Shown here: positions 55,331 to 62,904 of the stretch, piece after piece
Position numbering within the stretch: the stretch's first letter is position 1
Layout: each line of letters opens with the position of its first letter
Assembly: GCA_030426665.1 (NCBI GenBank)
Contig: JAUHYD010000016.1
Span: 1-64,000, forward strand
Direction of reading: 5' to 3'
DNA from: Bacteroidia bacterium
GTDB lineage: Bacteria; Bacteroidota; Bacteroidia; Chitinophagales; Chitinophagaceae
Length of the DNA stretch: 64,000 nt
Made by a program: the position numbers and the translations under genes
The notes under the pieces: generated by a model
Database searches by the model: none
The model's input: only the letters and a program-made list of their open reading frames with translations
Told to the model about the DNA's origin: nothing

Positions 55331-56782
55331 TTAAAATTGGAAATAAATGAATGGAGATTCAACAGAAGGCATATACATGCCAATCGAAAAAACGATTAAC
55401 GCATAAAATGACCACCTGACCGGACGATACCACGCACTGCCTATGTCAGCAATTGCATATTGGCGTTCTCTGCCTCGCCACTCCAATGCAACGAAAAGAA
55501 TCACAAGGAGTATCGTTGAAAGTGCTCGTCCCATTCCCTCAAATTCAGGTGTTGTAAATGTAGACGGTGATAATATTTCTGAAATGTAGCTTGTAGCATG
55601 TTCGATGTTGTTTGCCCTGAAAAATATCCAACCGAAAACAGTCAACCCAAAAGTTAAGAACATGGACGCTACTTCGCGTACGCTCGGAAATGTTTTTCCT
55701 TTCGCCACTGTGTCTAAGTTGCTTCTATTATTATTTGTCAACAGAAGTGGTAAGAAAAAGCATGCGTTTAATGTGCCCCAAGCTATAAAGGTCCAGTTTG
55801 CTCCATGCCATAAGCCACTGACAATAAATATGATAAACACATTCCTGACTTTTTGCAAAGTACCTCCACGACCGCCTCCCAAAGGAATATAGAGGTAATC
55901 TCTGAACCAAGTTGATAGGGATATATGCCAGCGTCTCCAGAACTCTGCAATGTTTCGTGAGAAGTAAGGGAAGTTAAAGTTTCGCATCAGTTCAAAACCA
56001 AATAGGCGTGCTGTGCCGATTGCGATATCTGAGTAGCCGGAAAAATCACCATAAATCTGAAAGGTGAAAAATAATGCACCAAGCACCAATGTACTGCCCG
56101 CATAGTCTGCTGAGTTATTGAAAATCAGGTTGGCATAGTGTGCACAATTGTCAGCAATTACAATCTTCTTAAACAAACCCCAGAGAATCTGGCGCATGCC
56201 ATCCGCAGCTTTGGCATAGTTAAACGGTCGCTTTTTGTAAAACTGAGGAAGTAGGTTGGTTGCTCTCTCAATTGGTCCGGCAACTAATTGTGGAAAGAAA
56301 CTTACGAACGCAGCAAACGCAATAATGTCTTTCGTTGGTTCAAGTTTTCTCCGGTATACATCGATGGTATAACTCAAAGTCTGAAAGGTGTAGAAGCTGA
56401 TGCCAACAGGTAGAATTATGTCTAAGGAATTGGTTTTGATTTCGGTGCCAAATAGTGAAAATGCCGCAGTGAAATTGTCAACAAAGAAATTGAAATATTT
56501 GAAGAACCCAAGCAAGCCAAGGTTTATCGATATGCTTGTCCACAGTAGTGCCTTTCGATGTGTTTTGTTTTCGGCTGTTTTTAGCTTTAAGCCTACCGCA
56601 TAGTCAACAAGGGTACTGAATACGATAAGCGAGAGGAATCGCCAGTCCCACCAGCCATAGAACACATAGCTGGCTATGACAATCAGGAGGTTTTGCAATT
56701 TTAGGTTCCTGTTTGCCGCAAACCAGTATAGTATGAAAACTATCGGTAAAAATATTGCAAAGTCTATTGAGTTAAAGAGCAT
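55331..56782 (-). CDS. MBOAT-family O-acyltransferase
   Basis: The 483-residue protein has about 11 membrane helices. It shows the MBOAT signatures LQTLSYTIDVYRRKLEPTKD, FPQLVAGPIERATNLLPQF, FRDYLYIPLGGGRGG, and the catalytic His in IVSGLWHGANWTFIAWG. It matches the AlgI/DltB type that acylates a surface sugar or polysaccharide. Co-transcribed with the SGNH-like gene, which is translated after it. The lone pair suggests O-acetylation of a cell-surface glycan; the glycan is unknown. Confidence 0.92.
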   Translation of the reverse strand: MLFNSIDFAIFLPIVFILYWFAANRNLKLQNLLIVIASYVFYGWWDWRFLSLIVFSTLVDYAVGLKLKTAENKTHRKALLWTSISINLGLLGFFKYFNFFVDNFTAAFSLFGTEIKTNSLDIILPVGISFYTFQTLSYTIDVYRRKLEPTKDIIAFAAFVSFFPQLVAGPIERATNLLPQFYKKRPFNYAKAADGMRQILWGLFKKIVIADNCAHYANLIFNNSADYAGSTLVLGALFFTFQIYGDFSGYSDIAIGTARLFGFELMRNFNFPYFSRNIAEFWRRWHISLSTWFRDYLYIPLGGGRGGTLQKVRNVFIIFIVSGLWHGANWTFIAWGTLNACFFLPLLLTNNNRSNLDTVAKGKTFPSVREVASMFLTFGLTVFGWIFFRANNIEHATSYISEILSPSTFTTPEFEGMGRALSTILLVILFVALEWRGRERQYAIADIGSAWYRPVRWSFYALIVFSIGMYMPSVESPFIYFQF

Positions 56783-57333
56783 GTATTCTGTCTTGGCTTT
56801 TTACGTTTATATATACCATTTTCTTTTGCTGCACAGGGTAAGCCGTGTAGCCTTGCCTTCAAATCGTAGGTTTTAAAAGTAGAGATTTTGTTTGGTTTTC
56901 ATCTTCTTGTTTTTCAGATATTTTGTGTCAAGTGTCAGGAATAGAAGTCAGGTGGGGATAGGGGAGCGACAAACAAAGTCTTAGTTGATTGACGCTTAAC
57001 CTGCATTTTATGTTGGTGAAGTCAAGAACCAAAGCAACGTATGACTATCGTGGTGTTGCTTATCCAACCTTCTGAAAAGTGTACGCTAATAAGAACCTAT
57101 GATCCATTAACTCCCCAATAGGTTCTCGTTAATAGATGGTAATTTGTTGTGCTGTGCTGATTGTATTCATTCGGCGAGGTGATTTAGGTCTCTATGGGTC
57201 AGGGAGGGGCGTAGTAATTTTAACACGTGTAAAGTGCTGATTTATGTTGAGAGCGACATTTTTGGATGAAGGTTTTAGATGAAAGTACGGGCAACCAAAA
57301 TACAATTAAACAATACATAGTATACACAGCGAC
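56783..57333. other. Intergenic region with an inverted repeat
   Basis: No gene is supported between the divergent MBOAT and CPBP-like genes. The inverted repeat AGAACCTAT (57092-57100) and ATAGGTTCT (57118-57126) with a 17-nt loop could be a hairpin or regulatory site. A near-consensus -7 box for the MBOAT gene (TACTTTTA, minus strand, 56881-56874) lies here. The plus-strand promoter of the next gene was not recognised. Confidence 0.5.
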
Positions 57334-58032
57334 ATGAGTTTAAAAGGTCTTCTTACTGTTCTTGTTAGTAGAACTATTCTTTTCGCCATCTTTCAGTCGG
57401 TTGTTGCACTGCTGTTGCGCTCCTGGAATGAGTCAATCAAATTTTGGATGCTCACCGCAACACTAACCAATTTTGTATCCATAGCGTTACTCGTTATGTT
57501 GTTTAAACGTGAAGGAAGAAGCTACATGTCTATGTTTCATCTCAGAAAAGAAGAATGGAAAAGAGACTTATCGGCGTTTTCTGTTTTGGGGCTCATCAGC
57601 GTATTGCTTGTAATGGTCACTCCTTATCTTCTTCAGTATTTGTTGTTGGGTGATGCCACTTATTCTCAAAAATATTTGTTGCAACCTCTTCCTGCATACC
57701 TTGTTTATTTTTTGCTTATTGCATTTCCCGTATCTGTTGCCTATGCTGAGCTGGCAACATACTTCGGCTATATAATGCCCCGATTAAAACGCCAAAGTCA
57801 TTCAAGTTGGTTGGTTGTGATACTTCCCGTATTTTTTCTATCCATACAGCATTGCACTTTGCCTTTGGTTTTTGACTTGAAATTCCTCCTGTTTCGAGGT
57901 CTGTCTTATTTGCCTTTTGCGCTGTTGCTTGGATTGTCATTGTACAAAAGGCCAGCGTTACTTCCATATTTTGCAATTCTGCATGGGCTATTAGATGCGC
58001 TTGCGGTCGCGATGTACTTGTTCGAACCATAA
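57334..58032 (+). CDS. CPBP-like intramembrane protein
   Basis: The 232-residue protein has about seven membrane helices. Late in the sequence it has motifs spaced like a CPBP (CAAX-type) intramembrane protease: VAYAELATYFGYIMPRL, which keeps one Glu of the usual Glu-Glu pair, then FFLSIQHCTLPL with a His and ILHGLLDALAV with a His and Asp. The first Glu is replaced by Ala, so catalytic activity is uncertain. Function is not known. It is followed after 13 bases by the next gene, so the two are probably an operon. Confidence 0.6.
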   Translation: MSLKGLLTVLVSRTILFAIFQSVVALLLRSWNESIKFWMLTATLTNFVSIALLVMLFKREGRSYMSMFHLRKEEWKRDLSAFSVLGLISVLLVMVTPYLLQYLLLGDATYSQKYLLQPLPAYLVYFLLIAFPVSVAYAELATYFGYIMPRLKRQSHSSWLVVILPVFFLSIQHCTLPLVFDLKFLLFRGLSYLPFALLLGLSLYKRPALLPYFAILHGLLDALAVAMYLFEP

Positions 58033-58045
58033 GATATTTTAAACG

Positions 58046-59128
58046 ATGTTAAGAATCCTTTTTGCTTTAATTGTTCTGTTACATGGTCTGATTCATTTTT
58101 TAGGCTTTGTAAAGGCGTTTGAATTTGCTAAAATCAGTCAACTCTCACAATCTATATCCAAGCCGACAGGTCTTGTCTGGCTATTCGCAGGGTTGCTGTT
58201 TGGTGTTTCGGTAATAGCGTTTCTTTTTAAAAAGGATTTGTGGTGGACATTTGGGCTTGCAGCAGTTGTATTGTCCCAGATACTCATTTTCTTACATTGG
58301 CAGGATGCGAAGTTTGGAAGTGTGGCAAATCTTATCGTCCTTTTAATTTGTCTTACAGGTTTTGGCCGTTGGCAGTTCGACCAGATGGTTAAGACAGAAT
58401 TAAATTCTTTTCTATCCCCCGATGGCGGCCCATCACGAGTAGTTACTGAAGAAGCAATTTCGCATTTGCCGAATATTGTCCAGTTATGGTTAAGGAAAAG
58501 CAATGTAATAGGAACGACTATGCCCAATACTGTACATTTAGTACAGTCGGCGAGAATGAAACTGAAACCTGATGCTGACTGGATGAAGGCTACTGCAGAG
58601 CAATGGTTTACTATTGGTAAGCCCGGGTTTATCTGGAATGCAGATGTTGGGGAAGGGTCTATTGTACAGTTTTCGGGAAGGGACAAGATGATTGATGGGA
58701 AAGGAAACATGTTGATTAAGTTGTTTTCCGTTATTCCAATTGTAGATGCAGATGGCGAATCTATTGATCAGGGTGTGATGGTTCGATATTTGTCGGAGAT
58801 TATTTGGTTTCCATCAGCGGCACTAAGTAAGTATATTGTTTTGGAGGAAATAAGCCCAACCGAGGCCAGAGCTGTATTTGCCTATAACGATATGCGTGTT
58901 GATGGTGTATTTACTTTTAGTGATAAGGGGTATCCATTGAGTTTTGAAGCAAAAAGATACTATGGTGAGACAAATAAATTGGAGACCTGGTTTATAAATA
59001 TTGACAAACACCATTTCGAATCATTCAATAAAATAACCGTACCTACCGTTGCAACTGTGACATGGAAACTGAAAAATGGAGATTTTACATGGTTTGAAGT
59101 TAAGATTACTAAGTTAGAACAAAACTAA
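58046..59128 (+). CDS. Conserved membrane protein, DUF6544-like
   Basis: The 360-residue protein has three to four N-terminal membrane helices (residues ~1-20, ~45-65, ~70-90 and ~95-115) and a soluble C-terminal region. The soluble part contains ISHLPNIVQLWLRKSNVIGT, LVQSARMKLKPDADWMK and WFTIGKPGFIWNADV, which I associate with a large DUF family seen in many bacteria (DUF6544/DUF6920); the exact number is uncertain. Function unknown. Likely co-transcribed with the CPBP-like gene. Confidence 0.65.
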   Translation: MLRILFALIVLLHGLIHFLGFVKAFEFAKISQLSQSISKPTGLVWLFAGLLFGVSVIAFLFKKDLWWTFGLAAVVLSQILIFLHWQDAKFGSVANLIVLLICLTGFGRWQFDQMVKTELNSFLSPDGGPSRVVTEEAISHLPNIVQLWLRKSNVIGTTMPNTVHLVQSARMKLKPDADWMKATAEQWFTIGKPGFIWNADVGEGSIVQFSGRDKMIDGKGNMLIKLFSVIPIVDADGESIDQGVMVRYLSEIIWFPSAALSKYIVLEEISPTEARAVFAYNDMRVDGVFTFSDKGYPLSFEAKRYYGETNKLETWFINIDKHHFESFNKITVPTVATVTWKLKNGDFTWFEVKITKLEQN

Positions 59129-59360
59129 ATTCGGCACATCCCAGGTTGTGTTCCGGCAGTAAGGGCAGGGCGTGTGATTGCTGTAAAAAGAGTGCTACTC
59201 TAGCGTTTATCATAAGCTGACGATAGGAAGCAACTGATATACAAAACAAGTGTAGCGAATGTCTCCCTCTGTCATTCAGCCGATTGGCTACCGCGGTGAT
59301 GTTGTCAGAGACGTACGCCAATCACGTTATTATTCAGACAACGCTTAGCGGGCTTTTGGG
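59129..59360. other. Intergenic segment, nothing recognised
   Basis: Between the end of the DUF-type gene and the first twin-hairpin repeat I see no gene, RNA or clear signal. Together with the repeat and 59437-59537 it makes the 409-base convergent gap. Confidence 0.5.
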
Positions 59361-59436
59361 TTACGGTTAGTGTGTCCAATTCGTCGGTCAGAAACCGACC
59401 ACCGCTCTTGCCGTAGGACCATCCTATGGCAAACAT
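59361..59436 (+). repeat. Twin-hairpin repeat, copy A
   Basis: A 76-bp element with two adjacent hairpins: GTCGGT-cagaa-ACCGAC and TTGCCGTAGGA-cca-TCCTATGGCAA (one G-T pair). It matches copy B at 73 of 76 positions and part of copy C in inverse orientation. It sits in the convergent gap before the AHSA1 gene. Confidence 0.92.
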
Positions 59437-59537
59437 TGAGGACAATAAGCTGCTTGCTTCTTTTCATAAACCACGAGATTGACAGACGCTATGACGTGAG
59501 TCTGGTGAAGTATTCCAATACTGTTAGTTATCTTTCC

Positions 59538-59996
59538 CTATTGTTTTTTCATACTATTTAACACAGCTTCCATTCTGTCGAATGCGGAACCCCAACCATT
59601 ATAGAACCCCATTTTTTCTTGCTGTATGCAATATTCTTCAGTTGCGTGAATGACGCTAAAAGTAAAAACAGTTTTATCTCCATCTTCTTCAAAAAGCACA
59701 TGAAGCTCCACACCTTCCGTCATTGGCTTGAAGTCTGCAGACGTTATTATTTTTCTGTACTGGTTAATTTCAATGTATTTTCCTTCGGAAATAAATAAAT
59801 TGCCGTCGGGCATAGGCATACAATATTTCCATTTACCACCTACTACGAAGTTATTTTCTATAACATCTATTTTCATCCCTTTGGGTGCCCACCACTGTAC
59901 GATATGGTCGGAATTAGTATAAGCTTCCCAAACAGTTTTGACCGGAAAATTAAAGACCTTTTGTAATGTTAATGTGCGTTTTTTGGCATCACTCAT
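59538..59996 (-). CDS. AHSA1/SRPBCC-domain protein
   Basis: The 152-residue protein has the SRPBCC (START-like) fold of the AHSA1 branch: LTLQKVFNFPVKTVWEAYTN, HIVQWWAPKGMKID, GGKWKYCMPMPDGNLF and the C-terminal helix EEYCIQQEKMGFYNGWGSAF. The domain usually binds a hydrophobic ligand. The ATG lies inside the end of the arsR gene (4-base ATGA overlap), the usual arrangement of an ArsR regulator with an AHSA1 partner. Substrate unknown. Confidence 0.9.
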   Translation of the reverse strand: MSDAKKRTLTLQKVFNFPVKTVWEAYTNSDHIVQWWAPKGMKIDVIENNFVVGGKWKYCMPMPDGNLFISEGKYIEINQYRKIITSADFKPMTEGVELHVLFEEDGDKTVFTFSVIHATEEYCIQQEKMGFYNGWGSAFDRMEAVLNSMKKQ

Positions 59997-60346
59997 TTTT
60001 TAGATTTTTTAGATTGGTTATCGTTGGAATTAAAATTATTCAAGTACTCTTCAAAGGAATCAATTCGTTCAATCCATTGTTGTTGATATTTTTCCAACCA
60101 CATGAACGCCGGAACCAGGTTTTGCGGTTTTATTTTGCAGTAGCGTTCTCTTCCTTTTTGCTCAATCTCAATAATGTCACATTCGGTTAAGTGTTTTACA
60201 TGTTGCGAAATTCCGGGTCGGCTCATGTCGAATTTATCTGCAATTGCATTTAGTGTCATTGGCTGGCTTGATAGCAAGTCAATGATTTTGCGCCTCGTTG
60301 GGTCTGCAATAGCTTGAAAAACATCTCGTCTGATTTCTGTTGGCAT
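59993..60346 (-). CDS. ArsR-family transcriptional regulator
   Basis: The 117-residue protein is a typical ArsR winged helix: FQAIADPTRRKIIDLLSSQP, MTLNAIADKFDMSRPGISQH (recognition helix), VKHLTECDIIEIEQKGRERY (wing). The metal-binding Cys motif of the arsenic-type members is absent, so it belongs to the non-metal group often paired with AHSA1 proteins. It overlaps the AHSA1 gene by 4 bases. Its promoter carries two identical-core palindromes, so autoregulation is likely. A Lys/Ser/Asn-rich C-terminal tail follows the wing. Confidence 0.93.
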   Translation of the reverse strand: MPTEIRRDVFQAIADPTRRKIIDLLSSQPMTLNAIADKFDMSRPGISQHVKHLTECDIIEIEQKGRERYCKIKPQNLVPAFMWLEKYQQQWIERIDSFEEYLNNFNSNDNQSKKSKK

Positions 60347-60351
60347 TATGT

Positions 60352-60399
60352 GTAAGTAAAACCTTACGCAAAGGTATGTGTAAGTTTTTGCTTACGCAA
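60352..60399 (-). promoter_or_regulatory. arsR promoter with two palindromic operators
   Basis: The minus strand reads TTG (60399-60397), 20 bases, then TACCTTTG (60376-60369), a good Bacteroidota promoter. Two perfect inverted repeats GTAAG-N6-CTTAC occupy 60380-60395 (between -33 and -7) and 60352-60367 (over the expected transcription start). Their centres are 28 bases apart. A repressor bound at either would block initiation. Confidence 0.75.
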
Positions 60400-60553
60400 A
60401 TATATTTTGACTTATTTAGTCTTATCTCCTAAAATTAGTTGGCACAGATGATAATATCGTTCTGAGTTTGTATGCATTTATATGACCCGTGGGCGGCGAA
60501 TTGTCTATGTATTATGGAATGCTACTATGGACAGTACCTGCCAACATCCTTAG

Positions 60554-60629
60554 TTACGGTTAGTGTGTCCTATTCGTCGGTCAGAAACCGACCACCGCTC
60601 TTGCCGTAGAACCATCCTACGGCAAACAT
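60554..60629 (+). repeat. Twin-hairpin repeat, copy B
   Basis: The same 76-bp element as copy A, same orientation, three mismatches. The second hairpin, TTGCCGTAGAA/TCCTACGGCAA, differs from copy A at two of those positions. It lies between the arsR start and the next stop codon at 60664. Confidence 0.92.
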
Positions 60630-60663
60630 AGACAGGCAGTTATAAACAAATGTGTTATTTGTG

Positions 60664-61098
60664 TTATTGCTTTACAAATTTATATTTTACCATTTCATCG
60701 GGGTCCCCTTTCCATATAAATAAATCCCAAGGGGCTTTATTTTCATTAAGTCCTTGTCCTGAAATATAAAATTCAATTCCGCCTTTCCCCTCTCTATCGG
60801 GCAATTGATATGAGATTTTTATCCCTTTATTTATTCCGTATGTTATGCCGCTTTCAACATTATCAACTAGCTTCCAACGTCCCGTCGTGTTCAATCTCTT
60901 ATTTTTGTTTGTAGGAAAACTACTTACAATAAAATAATCCATGTCATTAATGGAACAACTGCTGTCAGATTTAAACGCAATACTTGCTCCGTCATTCGAT
61001 TTCCATTTACCAACAAAGTCATTAATGTCGAATCTCGCTTCCTTGCAGCCAAACAATACCATTAAAAACGGCAATATGTAGTGTTTCTTCTTTATCAT
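60664..61098 (-). CDS. Small exported lipoprotein, function unknown
   Basis: The ~144-residue protein starts at the ATG at 61098 (MIKKKHYILPFLMVLFGC) with a signal peptide and lipobox Cys. A longer frame from 61125 adds 9 residues without a signal function. The mature part has alternating strands (NDFVGKWKSNDGASIAFKSD, TTGRWKLVDNVESG) resembling a small lipocalin-like beta protein; no family is recognised. It lies between twin-hairpin copies B and C with the next gene. Confidence 0.6.
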   Translation of the reverse strand: MIKKKHYILPFLMVLFGCKEARFDINDFVGKWKSNDGASIAFKSDSSCSINDMDYFIVSSFPTNKNKRLNTTGRWKLVDNVESGITYGINKGIKISYQLPDREGKGGIEFYISGQGLNENKAPWDLFIWKGDPDEMVKYKFVKQ

Positions 61099-61173
61099 TT
61101 TTTCATAGGTAATGTTTCTGTCCAATTAAATGATTGAGACGTTTTTGTTCCCAACCTGAGACACCAAATTATG

Positions 61174-61683
61174 CTAACCCTTCAACATCTTCACGATTTT
61201 TTTTATTGTTTTATCCACTTTTTTTTGAGATTCAAAAATTGAATATGATAATTCAATCATGGTTATATCTCCTTTCTCAAAAGTCATGCATACGCCTCCC
61301 TCACTTAGTGTAATGTTTAACTTCCTTTCTATAAACTTTGGATTATCATTCATTGAAATAAAAACCTGTGGCGTGTGCGCAAGGATTCCACTGTCATCTA
61401 TTACCCATGAGTCAATAACATACGAGCGGTGTCCCCAACCATATTGAACATAGGAATCATAAAAGCGCCTTTCTTTTAACATAAACGAATAGGTAAACAT
61501 ATCGAGAACCCCTCTCATTGTATCCAAACATTTTAATGAATGACCTTTTTTTTCGAAGAAATAAATTGCACTTTGGGATGTGTCGTAGCGAAAACTTAAC
61601 TGCGCATTTGCATTAGTTGTATATAATAACAGACTACTCAAACAAAGTTTAATTGCCCCCTTTAAAAGTTTTCGTATTTTCAT
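61174..61683 (-). CDS. Exported hypothetical protein
   Basis: The 169-residue protein begins with a signal peptide (MKIRKLLKGAIKLCLSSLLL, cleaved near NANAQ). The mature part contains HSLKCLDTMRGVLDMFTYSF and FISMNDNPKFIERKLNITLS, ending in a basic helix (SQKKVDKTIKKIVKMLKG). No family is recognised. It lies 75 bases upstream of the lipoprotein on the same strand, so they may be co-transcribed. Both lie between copies B and C of the twin-hairpin repeat. Confidence 0.6.
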   Translation of the reverse strand: MKIRKLLKGAIKLCLSSLLLYTTNANAQLSFRYDTSQSAIYFFEKKGHSLKCLDTMRGVLDMFTYSFMLKERRFYDSYVQYGWGHRSYVIDSWVIDDSGILAHTPQVFISMNDNPKFIERKLNITLSEGGVCMTFEKGDITMIELSYSIFESQKKVDKTIKKIVKMLKG

Positions 61684-61728
61684 CCGGACCTTTTTGTCTA
61701 AATATATAATTTAAAATTTGTCTCGCCC

Positions 61729-61788
61729 ATGTTTGCCGTAGGATGGTCCTACGGCAAAAGTGGTAGTCGGTTTTTGACCGACGAATGG
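61729..61788 (-). repeat. Twin-hairpin repeat, copy C (inverted, shortened)
   Basis: About 60 bases match the reverse complement of copy A with both hairpins kept: TTGCCGTAGGA-tgg-TCCTACGGCAA and GTCGGT-ttttg-ACCGAC. Similarity stops at GAAT near 61785; the flank found in A and B (GGACACACTAACCGTAA in this orientation) is absent. Confidence 0.88.
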
Positions 61789-61881
61789 AATTCTACAAAT
61801 GCATATGTTTAACCCAAATGCCCCACTAGTCCAAGTTTTCAATGCGGACTCATCGGGTTGGCTATTGTATGGCTTGTAATG

Positions 61882-62904
61882 TTATCGTTGCTGAGAAGGG
61901 TGATATGGGTTATTGTAGTTGTTTGGTAAAGGTGCTGTTTTTTTGTTTTCTTCAATCTGTGTTTCTTTCAATTCTGGTTTTTGCGCATTTTGGATTGGGT
62001 TTTTTGTTTTGGGTTTGTCTTTCGGTAAATCTCTGTAAGTCAATATTTTATAAAATTCGGCGAGTGTGTTTTTGCTCTTTTCTTGCTCACATTTTGCTGG
62101 TTTGTGCATTTCGCTTAGGGGTTGTTCGGGGCAAGGTTGTTTGTCTATTTTGTGCAGATTGTTATTTGTGGGTAGGGGGCTTTTGCTGTTAGGTTTGTCT
62201 TTGTTAGGAGGTTGTTCTTGTGGGTTGCTTAGTAGCTTTGCATCGTTTTCTTCTATTGATTTTTGAGGTGCTGGTTGTGTTGATGGTATTGAGCTAATTT
62301 CGTCTTCGTCGGGAAAAGGGATGTTATACTTCTTATAGGTTTCGATGGTTTCGGGGTCGTTAAAGAAGTCTTCTCTACCGTCTATAACTGCTTCGGTATT
62401 GTCTTCGTGTTTCCATGGGATACGCCCTCCTATACCTGTGAAGTTATCTGGCATGAGGTCGGAGGTGTAGATGTTGGCTCGTTTTGCAATGTACTCATCG
62501 ACATAGGGTGTGATTTTTTGTGCTAGTGGTTGGTCGTGCTGTTTTATATTGTCGAGCATACAAGTAAGTACCTGCATGCTTTCATTGATGGTAGAGCGGC
62601 TTTTAAGATTTTTGATAGTTAGGGTGAGTTTGTGTAGGGTATCGACTTCTTTGTAGGAGACGGGGTTTGTAAGCCGTCGCTCGGAGAGATAGTACTCCGT
62701 AAGGTGTCCGAATATATGGTAGCAATTTTCGGCGAGTATGGCGGGCATGTGGTTGTGTGCGTTTTTGAGTCGGTTCCAGTTGCCTTCTTTTACCCAATAA
62801 GAAAGTGTGCGTCTGCTGATATTGAGGTGTTGTGCGATTTGTGTTTTGGTGAGGTCTGTCTGAAAGAAGAGATTTCGGGCTTGTAGTTTTTGTTCTGTTT
62901 TCAT
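61882..62904 (-). CDS. Helix-turn-helix protein with long charged tail (terminase-small-subunit-like)
   Basis: The 340-residue protein has an N-terminal helix-turn-helix: LTKTQIAQHLNISRRTLSYW, then VKEGNWNRLKNAHNH, resembling the DNA-binding part of phage terminase small subunits. A helical segment follows (~50-150: LHKLTLTIKNLKSRSTINES, CMLDNIKQHDQPL). From about residue 200 the sequence is Pro/Gln/Lys/Asn-rich and probably disordered. No neighbouring phage gene is visible, so its role is open: a stray phage-derived regulator is possible. Confidence 0.6.
   Translation of the reverse strand: MKTEQKLQARNLFFQTDLTKTQIAQHLNISRRTLSYWVKEGNWNRLKNAHNHMPAILAENCYHIFGHLTEYYLSERRLTNPVSYKEVDTLHKLTLTIKNLKSRSTINESMQVLTCMLDNIKQHDQPLAQKITPYVDEYIAKRANIYTSDLMPDNFTGIGGRIPWKHEDNTEAVIDGREDFFNDPETIETYKKYNIPFPDEDEISSIPSTQPAPQKSIEENDAKLLSNPQEQPPNKDKPNSKSPLPTNNNLHKIDKQPCPEQPLSEMHKPAKCEQEKSKNTLAEFYKILTYRDLPKDKPKTKNPIQNAQKPELKETQIEENKKTAPLPNNYNNPYHPSQQR

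Noticed and set aside
59129-59537. A possible tRNA or other structured RNA beside the repeat
   Set aside because: No cloverleaf or CCA-type acceptor could be drawn; the only structures are the two hairpins of the repeat.
59361-61788. The twin-hairpin repeats could be integron attC sites between gene cassettes
   Set aside because: attC sites need paired R-boxes ending in AAC and GTT with a defined spacing; I could not find them. The second copy's flanks differ and no integron integrase is in the window.
61842-62192. A 116-residue plus-strand frame rich in Phe, Leu and Cys
   Set aside because: It lies opposite the helix-turn-helix gene and its composition is that of the antisense of a Pro/Lys/Asn-rich region.
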